Positions 1-11,950 of a DNA stretch of 64,000 nucleotides are shown piece by piece. Origin of the DNA: Stenogyne calaminthoides. Its lineage: Eukaryota; Streptophyta; Magnoliopsida; Lamiales; Lamiaceae. Positions within the stretch are counted from its first letter, which is position 1; every line of letters starts with the position of its first letter. Where the stretch lies: assembly GCA_037126765.1 (NCBI GenBank), contig JBBCBC010000025.1, positions 10,695,639 through 10,759,638 on the forward strand, written 5' to 3'. Under the pieces are notes generated by a model. The model was not told the origin of the DNA. It worked only from the letters and a program-made list of their open reading frames with translations, and did not search any database. Made by a program: the position numbers and the translations under genes.

Positions 1-1578
1 AGCCGATTAGTCCAATAGAACCCTTGCTCGATACCACTTGTAGGTCCCGAACGGGTTTTGTGAGGCGTAAGTCTAGAGGGAGGGGGTGAATAGACTTAAA
101 AACTTTTTGTCAGACGGGTGTGATGGCGGTTAGCGATCATAGTCTGAGTGAATCGATTTGGGTGATATCTAACTTACTAATCGCTGAAAAGCAGATCGAT
201 TCGGTATCTATCGGTTTAACTGACGAAAGCGAAGCTAAGTTTTACCCGTGTGAAAAACCGGTTTTAATAAATCGATTCCAAAGTCGGTCTTTTAACCAAC
301 CGACTCAAGTGTCAAACTTGATCGGATCGAAGCTTGGTGCTAAATGATCTTAACTTAGAATATGTATCACTTTTAAAAGTTGTGTGCGATTGTGTAAACA
401 TTAATCAAAGCGAGTAAAGGCACACAAGATTTATAGTGGTTCGGACAAACCGATCCTACGCCCACTCTTCCCTATCACAAGGGGCACCAACTAAACCAAT
501 CGGACTTAGATTTTTGTGTTAGTCCAACACAAGACACCAACAGATATTTAAAGAGTTCTCACTCAACCGATCCCCAAATCGAACTAGAAACCCTATGCGA
601 AATCTTACTAAACAACTTAACCTAACTTTAGGTTTGGGTAAGATTGTTTTGGTTCCAACTTTGAAATCTTTTCTAGTTTCTAAGTAGCCTATCGAACGAT
701 GAAAAGATTTCTATGCTAAGAACTTATGGGATGAACACTTAGAAAAATAATCTTCAAGTTCGTGTTTCTTCATGCGAAATCGATTATAGCTTGAGCTTCT
801 TGATAGTTTCCGTGTCTTCACTCGTTGTGTAATCCCATATTTATAGACCTCGAAATCAAAGAGTTTGTTGGAGAGCAATTTGAATTTCGTGCTATATTTG
901 GTAGACTTGCGGGATTGATGTGGCGTCTTGAGGCGGCATGGCGAAAAGTGTGAATAGTGTCTTTTATAGCCGTTAGAAAAGCGGCACCAAATCCGTAATT
1001 GCTTGAAGCTCGATCATACGTGTCTTGTTCTTATTGGTTAATGTAGACCCACTTTTTCGGTGTTGTTCTACCAACTAAGGTTGACATTCTTCTTTGTTCG
1101 GATCATCGACGTATGATTTGGTGAAACATCGATTTTCACTGTTGAATGACGATCGATCAAAATCGATCGATCTACGATAGAATCTTCTGTGCTGCTAGTT
1201 GTCTTAAACTTCAACTAGCGACTTTACCGATGTAGGTCTTACAGTCGATCTTCCGGAAGTCATCCGATCTTCAAGTCTTGAATTTGAGCTTCACGACTTG
1301 GTGAGATATCGACTTTTTATCAGATCGATCTGATCTTCTGTCCTTCTCTTGCCTTCTAGCCTGTCGGATATCAGCTGTTCTTTAGATCTTCAGATCTGAC
1401 CTATACATATTGAGGTTCCCCCTCAATATGTGACCTATCTTCTACATCAGTTGTTCTATACAATAATTATCAACTGGTATCCTATAACTGGTAATAAAAA
1501 CATCAGTCAGCTAATAGGTCTGACTGGTCCTATTACATGTGTTTTAGAACTTTCATCAAAACTCTAAATTTCCCAACA
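1..1578 (-). mobile_element. 5' LTR and primer-binding site of a partial copia-type retrotransposon
   Basis: The LTR runs from 39 (TGTAGGTCCCG) to 1578 (TTTCCCAACA), with TG...CA ends read as TG at 39 and CA at 1577-1578. Just outside it, at 22-38, the minus strand reads TGGTATCGAGC, an imperfect initiator-Met tRNA primer-binding site. This is therefore the 5' LTR of a minus-strand element whose interior lies left of the window. The termini and an internal TTATAGTGGTTC motif resemble the Sirevirus-type LTRs at 23013 and 37655, so a related lineage is inferred. No coding sequence of this element lies in the window. Confidence 0.7.
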
Positions 1579-1590
1579 TTTTTTATATCA

Positions 1591-2183
1591 TTAATTTTAA
1601 ATTAAATATTTTAAATATTTAATAAGTTTGATTAATTTAATTATAGACGTAACTTTTTTCTCTAATATTATATGTGCATATTTTTATTCATTTTTTATTT
1701 CTAAATTACTCTATCTCATTCTTCTTAATGTCTTTTTAGTCTTTTAGAATATCTATATAATCAGTGTCGTTCTGATATTTTCTCCTCTCATTATATCATA
1801 TATACCCATAATAATTAATTTTCATGATCATTTAAATTTTCTTATGCCAACATTAATCTTAACTTTTTATAATTAAATATTTATAACAATAAATACTATT
1901 GGCTGAAAAAATTATTCCACAACATATTTTTAGATTTTTTTTTAATAACCATGAAAAGTAATCATTAGGGGTATATATGGAATAATGATGGGTGAAAATG
2001 TCAAAATGACATGTATTATGTAAATAATATATAAGATTGAAATGAGTATGACATGTAATTTTAATGGGAGGAAGTGATTTAGAATAAGAAATGAATGAAA
2101 ATATGCGCAAATAATATAAAATTTAAAAATTATACATGTAATTAAATTAATTAAATATTTAAAATATTTCAGTTAAAATTAAT
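1591..2183. repeat. Long-TIR foldback element (MITE-like)
   Basis: The left end (TTAATTTTAAATTAAATA onward) pairs with the right end near 2150-2183 over roughly 120 bases. Both arms contain matching ATTTTAAATATTTAAT, TGCATATTTT and TTTCTTATT or TTTTTATTT blocks. The middle codes for nothing. The target duplication is unclear, so the superfamily is not assigned. Confidence 0.6.
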
Positions 2184-2999
2184 AAAAAAATTATTTAAAT
2201 CCCTTTTAGTAAGCGTGATTACGTGCTAGTATTTGAAATAGAGCAAGCACGTGAAATAGATAAGGAAAAATGGACGATAATGATCAAAATTAAATAATGA
2301 ATGAGTAAGATTAAAAAATTAAAAAATTAATAATAATATCATAAATAACTTCTCATAAAAATTTAGAGATTTGAAATGAAGCCAGAATATGAATTGAGAG
2401 TATAAATTGGGGGTGGTTCGCCTTCAGTAGATAAGAGATTAGATATGTCAAATTAAAATGACAAAATGCATCAAAAGATCCTTGAACTATCACATTTTAT
2501 TTCGAAAGACCGTTAAATTATTTTTATTTTAAAAAGCCCTTAAAATGTCAATTTTTGTTTGAAAACCTTTTTAAAACAAAAATATAGTCTAGAGACATAT
2601 TAATAATTTAAGAATTTTTTAAAATAAAACATAGTTTAGAAGTCTTTTAAATAAAAATTTGATATTTTAAAATAAAAATCGATAGTTAGAGTTGATAATG
2701 AATTATATTAATTAAAGTTGATAATGAAGTAATGGCTTATGCTTATACCCGTACACAGTGACGCAACTCCCATCATCCATATGCATAGAAATACATACAT
2801 ACAGGTCATACATATGCATGTACACGCGTATACACAAATACATGCTCTCTGTATCATTATTGCCTCTCTGCTCTCTCAATAAATCAAATAAAATCAAAGA
2901 ATATCCCACGGAATTGCTATCTATCCCAGATTTAACGACGAATTTCCTTAAAATATTTATTGCTTGATATTTATTCCAAAAATAAAAACCTAATTTTCT
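2184..2999. other. AT-rich intergenic stretch
   Basis: No gene is recognised. Around 2465-2690 there are degenerate repeats of a TTTTATTTTAAAAAG-like block, possibly a decayed MITE. A CATACATACAGG/ATGCATGTACACG simple-sequence patch lies at 2790-2850. The right end probably includes the promoter of the ANKRD13-like gene. Confidence 0.4.
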
Positions 3000-3125
3000 T
3001 TTTAAACCCTTCATTTCACAACTGCTCTGCCCACCGATCTGACCAACGTTTCGTGATTCCGTTTACGCCGATCCTTTTAAATTGAAAGCAAACATTCTGA
3101 GCTCTCCGCAGTCACTTGAATTAAG
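3000..3125 (+). other. Candidate 5' UTR exon of the ANKRD13-like gene
   Basis: A less AT-rich block ends in TTAAG|GTAATG at 3125/3126, a good donor. A matching acceptor, TTCTATTCAG, ends at 4897, which leaves 4898-4976 as the rest of the 5' UTR. The intron of about 1.77 kb has no supported gene; the ORFs of 60-79 codons in it look random. The transcription start is not visible and the exon start is a guess. Confidence 0.45.
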
Positions 3126-4976
3126 GTAATGCGATTTTTCTACAGTTTATTTTGAATTTTCAACTCTGTTAGTGTTTAGGGTTCAAATTACAGCGATCTG
3201 TGCAATTTTTATTGAAATTGACGCTGTATTTGTTGGTACTTGCTGCAATTACATTTATTTTCACCATTTGTTGTGTATCTTAAATCTTCAGTAGGTTTTT
3301 TGTTTCCGTTTTTTAAGTATATTATGGGATTTTTGGATGTTGGGATGCATAGGAAGTTGGGAGTTTCTTAGAATATCAAATTCTGTTCGACGGCCGAATC
3401 TGGTTTATGCTTGTACACGTGTTCAGTTTTAATTTTATGGTTCCAATTTCAAGTTAGAGATTTGGACTATTTTATAAAAATAGTAGTTGATATGAATTAT
3501 TGGAAGATTATGAAGAATTATGATAAGAAAAGGTGCAGTATAAAGAAGTAAAGTATTCATTTAAGTCAAATCTCACATAATCTCTGCTTTATGTTAGATT
3601 TGCATTACTGGAATATTTATGTAACGATTCTATTTATAGGAGAAGAAGGTGAGCTCCATGTGTGATTCTTGAATTGTGTAGGCTTAAAATTGCTATGCAT
3701 AAGAATATGTTTCATTGGTTTTGTTTGCTTTTGGTCTTTCCAAATTCCAAGAAAATTCCTTCTCCAATTCTTACTCCCACAACAAAATCAAGCTCATATT
3801 TCACATTTTTTTTATGCATTTTCTGTGACCGTAAATCACATTAAGTCTTCCAACAACTTCCCACCAGAAATGCCCAAATTATCTTCAAGCCACCTTTGTA
3901 CTTTATGAATTCAAAGTTGCATTATTATGTTCAAACAATAATGTAAAGTTCTATATTTAGAGGGACAATATTCTGTCAAATATTGTGGAAAGCCAGTGCT
4001 AAAAGTACTAGACGGGTAAATATTTTGTTGAAGGGGAAAATTGTATATTTTTTGGGTTTTAGTGGGGCAAAGTTATCAGACACTTAATTCAGGGGAAAAA
4101 CTACTCATTCTAAACATAATGTAGATACTTAATTTGCACAATGCTCCTGTTATCATTAAAGTAAATGTCATGAAATCAATGCCATTGATGTTGGGCTGAT
4201 CAGGCAAAACTAAATCCCCTCTTTCAAAGACATAGGAAATTAGTTTTTCGAAAAGTTAAATGAATAAGCAAGAAATAGAACACAATACTATTGTTAGGAA
4301 GTGTATGTAACATGTTTAAAAAAAATGTTAAATAGAATTATTATGTTTAATCTATTCCTAATATTGAATTTAGAGATCCTTTTCTTTTTTATGAAGAATT
4401 CAGAATAGAACACATTGCTTGATTGGAGGGGTTTCTCTCTGGTGCCTTTCTTTGTCTTTACTGAACATAATTCCTTTATTGGTGGTTCTGTTACTTTTGT
4501 TTGTACTTCTGACTTCTCAGATTCGGAAATTTTATTAAGATTATGTTGCCTTCTCCTTCCTTTTTCTTCATGTGGTTTGGATTGGAAATGAGGATTTCTG
4601 TTTGTTTGTTTGTGTTTAATCTTTCAATTCATTCATTTATTTAACTACGCGAGAAAGATATAAAACGTGGTGTGTTAAAATAGTTGAGGAACCTTTGAGA
4701 ACAAGTTTGTGTCTTGGAAATAAAAAGGTGATATTTCTTTACCCTTCTGAAATATTTTGAACTCGGAAGCCCCCCAACATTCAGAATTTATCTTTTACTG
4801 TATAGTTCTATGATATCATTTGGATTATTGAAACTGCAATCTTGAGTTTTCCCTTTTTGCTGATAAAATTCGTCATGTTTCTATTTGTTCTATTCAGTAG
4901 TTTGAGGACGTGTTTGGATGATTGAATTGATTCCTTGAGTATCATTCCCGTACTTTTCTCCTACAACTCTCGAGGC

Positions 4977-7900
4977 ATGTCGTCTATCGGTACATCAAAA
5001 TATGAACATAGTCCAGTCCACAAGGCCGTAATCTTGAAGGATTACGCGGGCCTTCGAAAAATTATTGCGGGCCTTCCCCGTCTTTGCGACCCTTCTGAGA
5101 TTCACACGGAGTTAGTTTCACTTGACGAAGAAGCCAAAGCTGACGCCATAGCTGCTGCAATCGATCGACGAGACGTCCCAAATCGAGAAACCCCGCTTCA
5201 TCTAGCCGTCAAATTCGGCGATGAGACCTTAACCGAGATGCTTATGCTCGCAGGCGCAGATTGGAGCTTGCAAAATGATCAAGGTTGGAGTGCATTACAG
5301 GAAGCAATATGTAATCGAGAAGAAGTTATCGCAAAAATCATAGTTAGGCATTACCAGCCTTTAGCATGGGCAAAATGGTGTAGAAGGTTGCCTCGTTTGA
5401 TCGGGACGATGAGAAGGATGCGAGATTTTTATATGGAGATCACTTTCCATTTTGAAAGCTCGGTGATACCTTTCATATCAAGAATTGCCCCTTCTGATAC
5501 TTACAAAATCTGGAAGAGGGGTGCCAATTTGAGGGCAGATATGACTTTAGCTGGCTTTGATGGGTTCAGGATACAACGTTCTGATCAGAGTGTTCTCTTT
5601 CTTGGTGATGGTTCAGAAGATGGCCAAATTCCTCCAGGATCTCTTTGTATGATTTCACACAAAGATAAAGAAGTGATGAATGCTTTAGATGGGGCTGGGG
5701 CTCCGGCGACCGAAGCAGAAGTGCAGCAAGAAGTTGCGGCAATGTCCCAGACGAATATATTCAGGCCCGGGATTGATGTAACTCAAGCCGTTCTTTTGCC
5801 CCAAATGACTTGGAGAAGGCAGGAGAAAACGGAGTTGGTGGGCCCGTGGAAAGCTAAAGTTTACGATATGCATAATATTGTTGTGAGTATTAAGTCGAGG
5901 AAAGTTCCGGGGGCGATTTCGGATGAGGAATTTTTTAACAGTTCTAATGATAATGAGACGGAAAATGAGCTTGATGATATCTTGACTGAGGAAGAGAGAA
6001 GGCAGCTTGAGGTTGCTCTTAAGATGGAAGATACGGGAAATGAAAATGGTGATGGGATTATTGCACATCGTCATAGTTGTTATGACCAAAGGGATGTTCC
6101 CATTGAGGACTTAAATGGTTTTAGGAATGGGGAAAGTAAGCAGGAAAAGAAAGGGTGGTTTAATGGATGGAGGAGACGGGAAAGTAAACAAGAAAACGAT
6201 AAAAAGCTTGTACCACCTAGGGGTTCGTTGTGTGTGGATGAAAAAGTTAGTGATTTTCTGGAGGAATCTTCTAAAAGTCAAAGTAGGCACTCTGTTGAGG
6301 TGGCTGTGAAACGAGACGAGCTTCGGAGAGGAAAAGAGACTAAAGCTCCGTCGACAAGTAATGATGGTGGAAATCGACGCAAAGATGGGAGTAGAGAGAA
6401 TGAGTATAAAAAAGGGCTGAGACCTATTCTTTGGCTGTCTCCGGATTTTCCATTACGAACAGAAGAACTTCTTCCTTTGCTCGACATTTTAGCGAATAAA
6501 GTTAAAGCTATACGAAGATTAAGAGAGCTGTTCACAACAAAATTACCGAAAGGGACATTCCCAGTAAAGGTAAACTTCTTTTCCAGAGTCTTATATATAA
6601 CAAGTGATATCATGTCATTAGTTTGCATTCTATATGTATTTTTAAACAGTTTTAATTGTTTCATTAGAAAGTATTAGTTGTTTAAATATAAAGTGATAGT
6701 TACAAACCAATTGTAAAGTAAAACTGTTTTACATAAGATCAGCTCAACGTATTTTACTAGCTAAGTGTTTGTTAACTCTACTCCTAGCTTAGAAGCACTT
6801 CTGAAAAGCTAAAGCTGTGAGGGGGCAGCTTTAACAAAAAGTGCTTCTGCCTCCTCTAGTTGCGTTTGCAAACACCCCTTTATACTTTTCACTAATGTGT
6901 TAAAACACACGTTCTGCTTACACTTGCTATATTAGATCATCATAATTTGTTCTGCGGTATCATATATTTATGAGTGAATATGATAGGCTTAAAAGATTGC
7001 CTATGTTCATTGCGCACCGAATACTACCTCTGTTTCCTAATAATAGTTTTGTTAGCGATTTACAAAAAGAAATAAGAAACTTAAAATTTAGACCCTTAAT
7101 CAATCTCTATCTCTCCAATCTAATCTCTCTCTTATTTCTCCTTTCCTTCCTTTCCTTGCAGATTAATTTATGACATAGGAAAGATACGAGAGATGAATAA
7201 TAAAGCATTTCCTAATTAAAAAATTCTTAGGGATTTTTAGTTTGGGTAAATTGGAAAGAATGGTGGGAAAATTGTTAAAAGACGAATAATTTCAAACAAA
7301 ATTTAGAATCTAAAAAGGCATTTATTGCAAAATGGAGGTAGTGTCATTTAACAGAAGCCAAGTTAAGAGGTTTTCGGAAATACTGATTTTTCTTATAAAC
7401 GTGATATATATATATATATATATATTTTTTTTTTTTTTAATTTCTTGTCATATTGGCTACAACAACAAACTAACTTTACTCCCACATTATAAAGGGACTC
7501 GTCACATTGGCCGAATTGGGTAAAATTTTGTGCTCCATAATATCACATCTTTAAAATTGAGTTTTAACATGTATTGCCGATCTTGTTTGGTGGATCTGGT
7601 TAAAGTGATAAGGGTGGGGTATCTATGGAAATAAACAACTATATGAGTTATCTCCTCTCTTGAACTTTCCTATCTATATTTTGGTGTGTTGGGGACTTCA
7701 GTCGTAAGAGTTACCAGAAGCTTGCTTAATGATTTGATGGAAAACCATGCATTTGGTTTCTAACAAAAATTTGAAGTGAGGCCCCCATGAAGATGCAGGC
7801 ATCCCCTTCTCGAATTTTTATTTAAAAGTGATCCAATTTTATTTTGGTACCAGTGTGCAGCATGAAATTAGCATGCCTGGCATATATATACATATATATA

Positions 7901-8676
7901 GAGTAATGATGTAGAGCCAGATGGTGGTTTTCTTTTGGTGCCCAACACCAGCATAAAACATTTATACATTGTAGCATGGTACAAGTAGTTTATGCTGATG
8001 TTTGGCTCCATAAGAAAGCCACCATCTGGCTCCATATCAAAACCGATATAAATATATGTATATATATTAAATTATGTACTATGATGAATTGCACTCTAGT
8101 ATCACTATATTAATAAATAGACATGAGATCTAAGTTGCCACCTTGGAGATTATATGTAATATGTATATGTAAATATTAAATTATGTTGCTGTCTTATACT
8201 TGCTAGCTTTTAGTACTTAAGTAACCTCCCTCTGTTCTTTTCAAGAAAGTGAACTTATGTTATGATTATCTGGTAAATTTGATTTCTCTATCATGTCTTA
8301 TGACCGCTTGATTTCATATTTCTGCTCGTTGCAGGTTGCCATTCCATTGGTCCCCACTATAAGGGTGATGGTAACATTTACAAAATTCGAAGAATTGCAG
8401 CCACTAGATGAGTTTTCAACCCCCCCTTCGAGCCCAATTTCTGTTGGCAAAGAGAGCCCTGCTGTAAATCAGTCATCTTCGAGTTCATCTTGGTTCCAGT
8501 GGATAAAATCTCCTTACCAGCGACCCGGCTCCTCTACGGGCGGGTCAGGCAGGAGGATCGATAATATCCAAGACCCGTTTGCAATTCCTTCCAATTATAG
8601 ATGGATCACAGCCGAAGCAAAGAAGAAAAAGATGCAGGAAAAGAGCAAATCTAAGAAATCGAAAAGTCAAAAGTAG
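4977..8676 (+). CDS. Ankyrin-repeat protein with GPCR-chaperone domain (ANKRD13-like)
   Basis: There are two coding exons. Exon 1 is 4977-6569 (AAG|GTAAAC donor) and exon 2 is 8335-8676 (TTGCAG acceptor, phase 0), giving 644 residues. The ATG at 4977 is preferred over the upstream in-frame ATG at 4935 because family proteins begin close to the SxYxHSPVHKAV motif. Ankyrin repeats occupy about residues 10-112 (TPLHLAVKFGD, AGADWSLQNDQGWSAL). A GPCR-chaperone domain follows from about 120, is split by a charged low-complexity insert (about 330-490), and resumes with PLRTEELLPLLDILANK through VPTIRVMVTFTKFEEL. A ubiquitin-interacting-motif-like helix (EEERRQLEVALKM) lies near 335-350. The C-terminus is a Lys/Ser-rich tail. 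In animals, ANKRD13 proteins bind ubiquitinated cargo or help receptors fold at the ER; the plant role is little defined. Codons are intact and both splice sites are canonical. Confidence 0.9.
6765..6875. mobile_element. hAT-like MITE in the ANKRD13-like intron
   Basis: The terminal inverted repeats GTGTTTGTTAAC (left) and GTTTGCAAACAC (right) extend inwards through AGAAGCACTT on both arms and AAAGCTG/CAGCTTT near the centre. The composition is typical of short hAT-type foldbacks. A clean 8-bp duplication was not resolved. Confidence 0.55.
7015..7180. repeat. Possible Stowaway-like MITE end
   Basis: TACTACCTCTGTTTCCTAAT at 7021 resembles the Stowaway (Tc1/mariner) terminal consensus. A matching right end was not found with confidence, so this may be a truncated copy. 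Confidence 0.25.
7406..7439. repeat. AT dinucleotide and poly-T microsatellite
   Basis: An (AT)n run is followed directly by a T homopolymer in the ANKRD13-like intron. It has no coding role. Confidence 0.8.
7914..8032. mobile_element. Short foldback MITE in the ANKRD13-like intron
   Basis: GAGCCAGATGGTGG at 7914 and CCACCATCTGGCTC ending at 8032 are perfect inverted repeats. Pairing continues inwards through TTTCTT and CAGCATAAA for about 44 bases per arm. The loop is only about 30 bases. It sits 300 bases before the exon 2 acceptor. Confidence 0.75.
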
Positions 8677-9880
8677 GAACCTGGGATAGATGTTGCTAAA
8701 GGTACGCAGAATACAATCCAAACCAATAATATTGTTCGGTTGATCTTGTAATGTCCTACTTAGGTTGATGAGGTTATACACGCTGTTGGGAATATGATTG
8801 TGGGGGGTATTATAGTAAATCTGGCAAATCATTGTGGGGGGGTTTATAGATGTTTGAAACTGTCATTCTTGCAAGGGTTGTGACAATTGTTCTGTGTTTG
8901 GGTGGACACTCTCTTATCCATGTTCCTTTAGTTTCTTTACTGACAGACGGGATCATGTATATTCGTCGTTCTATCATCATCTTCTTCATCAAGAAGAATT
9001 TAATTTCTGCAGGTGTCTGATTTATTGTGCAGGTATTAAAAATTATAAGTGTATCTAGTTTCTCTGTATTGGGTATGATGCTGCATTGTTTGTAAGACTA
9101 AAACTTCTATGAACTTGTTCAAGGAAGTTTTATGGTAAACTTGGTGATACTGTTTAATATACAAAGTATCATTCATGGTTTAGTAATTTTGTAAAGAATA
9201 ACACATGCTAAACATTTTTTAAATCATGGTAGTTAGTAAGCTAAACAGTACTATTTTGAAGAATAGAGTTCATGTGATCCCCGAATAATCTATGTTCGTT
9301 AAATTTGAATTCCATGAATACATGCGTACAATTCTACGATGACAAATTATTATGTGGATCATGTTCACCGTATGTAAAGTATTGATCTTTACCAACAATA
9401 ATAATAGTAGTGTACGACGAATATGGTGAATATGATGCACATGATACCTTCTCGATTAGGATCACATTGAAAAAGTTTACATATCGTCAGAAATTTTGTA
9501 TAGGGCACAAAGAACATTACTGTATAAGATGAAATACCATCATAATTATTTTTGTAATCGGACAAATAGAAGTAAACCATTAATTTCAGTGATAAGCCAT
9601 TTTAAGCCATAAGACTTTTTAACAGCCTCTGTAATAACAAAACATTTAGATCGGTAGTGGACTCTGAGAAAAAACGTACCGTAATTGAGACTATCAACTA
9701 TTGAATGGTACATTGTGGATGCTCTAATACGAGAGCCACACAGTTAGAGGTGAATCTAAGGGTGGGCAATTGGATCTTTCCACCCTTCTAGATTTTTTAG
9801 CTCTATGTATATATATGTGTATATTATGTATAATTTTATTTATATGAGTCAATCTCATGTATAAGACGAGTTACAATCTG
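8677..9880 (+). other. 3' UTR and intergenic DNA after the ANKRD13-like gene
   Basis: The first 350 bases or so are probably the 3' UTR, with several weak AT-rich polyadenylation-like tracts near 9000-9060. The rest, to 9880, shows no coding similarity and no clear repeat boundary. Confidence 0.4.
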
Positions 9881-10101
9881 AGAAGGACTCTTGTGAAATA
9901 TTATACCATAGTCATATGTGCAATACAATTTATTTTAGGCAATTTTAATGAAATTTCGTGGGTCTAGGCGCGGTCCGGGTCGGGTCATGCGCGGGTCGAA
10001 TAGGATGGGCAGAGGCTGTGGGTTGTGGGCTTCAGTTTGAACATATTTTTAGAATGAAATATATACATTTAATGGAGAATTTTTACTAATTCTATTGTGT
10101 A

Positions 10102-10162
10102 GCCTAATGGTTGGCTTTTTTTTGTTAAGGCAAAAGGTCTCAAGTTCGAATTCATTTGAAAA
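10102..10162 (+). other. tRNA-derived (Pol III A/B-box-like) block
   Basis: TGTAGCCTAATGGTTGGC looks like an A box, and GGTCTCAAGTTCGAATTC about 30 bases later looks like a B box. It lies inside the TIR element and has no cloverleaf. The sister copy keeps a decayed version at 54265-54330. Confidence 0.35.
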
Positions 10163-10274
10163 CAAATATATTTACTATTTGTTATTTAATATTTTCACAA
10201 ATATTTTTACTATTTTTTATTTAATATTTTCACTCTTATTTTTTATTTATTGTTTTTTTATTTAATTTTCACTG

Positions 10275-10279
<5 letters not shown>

Positions 10280-10311
<32 letters not shown>
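10280..10311. repeat. TA microsatellite
   Basis: A run of alternating AT inside the TIR element, followed by T-rich DNA. Confidence 0.85.
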
Positions 10312-10313
<2 letters not shown>

Positions 10314-10444
10314 TTAACAAAATTTATTTTATATTTTTTTTTATTTTAATTTTTTTTGTTGTTATTATAAATGTATTACATTTAATGAAAAAAGTGTGTT
10401 CTTCTACACAAAGGCGCAATATTATTTCTTTTATTGTAAATTTT

Positions 10445-10740
10445 GTGTGTTACTACATGAACAAAAGTGTGTTACTACATGGACAGAAGATGTGATACTA
10501 TTCTTTTAATGTAATTTTGTGTGTTACGACATGACTAAAAGTGTGTTACTACATGACTAAAAGTGTGTTATTACATGAACAAAAATGTGTTACTACATGA
10601 ACAAAAATGTGTTAGATGCAATACTATTCTTTTAATATAATTTTATGTGTGTTACTACATAAACAAAAATATATACAAATTTTAAATGAACAAAAATCAA
10701 TTTTTCCACCACTTATTTTGTGTTACTACATGAATAAAAA
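10445..10740. repeat. Degenerate array of a GTGTTACTACATGAAC unit
   Basis: About eight imperfect copies of a 21-22-base unit (GTGTGTTACTACATGAACAA) are interleaved with a longer spacer containing ACTATTCTTTTAATGTAATTTT that itself recurs. The same unit occurs at 54545-54770. Confidence 0.75.
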
Positions 10741-11160
10741 TATGAGACTCTAGTAAAAAAAAATATTACTACAAAATAAAAAGGTTGGAATCATCTCTAC
10801 GGAATCCACAAATAATATGCATACTGAGTTGCAATCCACAAATAATATATATATTTTAAGAATCCCTACAAAGTTACAATTCGCTTTCGAGACCCGCTTG
10901 TCACATACATATACATATATATATATATATAGATCGGTAAAATAGATCGGTAACACTTTAGAAGGAAGAATCCCTACGAAGTTGCATCGGATCTCTGCTT
11001 CGTTTCGGTTTTTGACGACGGCAGCGATAGAGGACAAATTAAAATTGGGCGTATGAGGAGGGTTTCTCAGTATATATATATGTATGAACAAGCGGGTAGG
11101 ATACGAGCAGATTGCACATATTTTAAAATATGCAATATTGAATACATGTTTTTGCCTTAC

Positions 11161-11248
11161 AATCTAGTACAAATCAAACTCATTCCTTTTAAACTGTTAA
11201 GCCAAATTATGTCTCGTCTCACTGTGAAATCGTCTCATACAAGTGTGT
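11161..11248 (+). mobile_element. Truncated GAGACGG-family MITE
   Basis: This fragment contains CTCATTCCTTTTAAACTGTTAA and TGTCTCGTCTCACTGTGAAA, matching the copies at 12573-12708 (opposite strand) and 57583-57728. The 5' part is missing where it abuts the TIR element. Confidence 0.5.
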
Positions 11249-11429
11249 CTCCAGTTTTATGTTTATCCTTCTTGTTTTGATTTATGTGCCTATATGTATA
11301 ATTATATTAACATCTAAGAGTTGGTACCCAATTAATTAAACTTAAAATTCACGTTTAGTATATTCTCGCCCCCTAAAATTTTGAGTCCTGGATCTGCCAT
11401 TACACACAATGTAAACACTTAAACACTTA

Positions 11430-11950
11430 AACACTTAAATAGTTGATTTTCTATTATCTCTATGAATACCATAATTTGAATCTGCATAACCAATCAAGTC
11501 CATAACTTGAGATAATCTATCAAATTTATTGCATAAGCAATATCGGGCTATGTCCTCTCAATGAATCTTACCATAATTGGTAATGTATTGGCTCAAACAA
11601 CTTATTGCATAAGCAAATTTGTATTAAACAGAGATTTTTTTTCTATAATATCTTCCCCATGTATTAAATTAAGCTTGATTCAGCAACAAAGTAAGTTGTT
11701 TTCTATTTCTATATTATTGTGCATGCAAATAATTTTTCATATCAAAGTTAACACCAAGACATTTTTGTACATGCTCAATAGCTTTCAAGTTTAAACTAGT
11801 CAATAGCATATTGTCACCATAGATGATCAAGAAAAATAAAAAATTAGTATCTTCTTTAAAACACTTATAATGATCATACACACTTCTTTTAAACTTGCAA
11901 GCATCAAATTTTTTGTTCCATTATCTACGAGACTGTTTTATGCCGTATAA
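11430..11950 (-). pseudogene. Decayed copia reverse transcriptase/RNase H relic
   Basis: Read on the minus strand from about 11950, broken frames give LYGIKQS-like, then FFLIIYGDNMLLTS (a decayed YVDDML catalytic segment), then a CLGVNFDMK-like block. Near 11520-11450 comes IGYADSNY then HRDNRKST, the RNase H signature of Ty1/copia polyproteins. Order and spacing fit the family, but stops and frameshifts are everywhere. No LTRs or other domains were found around it, so this is an old fragment. Confidence 0.6.

Larger units (their letters stand above)
9881..11157. mobile_element. TIR transposon family copy 1 with internal array
   Basis: The left end (GGACTCTTGTGAAATATT) pairs with the right end near 11130-11157 (TGCAATATTG then ATACATGTTTTTGCC, reversed). 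The same order of modules occurs at 54081-55196: the TIR, TGTGCAATACAA, AAATTTCGYGGGTC, a GGGTCGGGTC-rich block, a tRNA-like block, a GTGTTACTACATGAAC array, and the TIR again. It is non-autonomous, with no transposase seen. Superfamily is unassigned; Mutator-like is possible. Confidence 0.6.

Noticed and set aside
3662..3908. Two overlapping 60-79-codon ORFs upstream of the ANKRD13-like gene
   Set aside because: They lie in the inferred 5' UTR intron, lack coding composition and overlap each other in different frames.
5685..6664. Minus-strand ORFs of 134 and 128 codons inside the ANKRD13-like exon
   Set aside because: They are opposite-strand shadows of a conserved, correctly spliced plus-strand gene.
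10102..10162. Possible tRNA gene
   Set aside because: Only A- and B-box-like words are present. The acceptor and anticodon stems do not pair.
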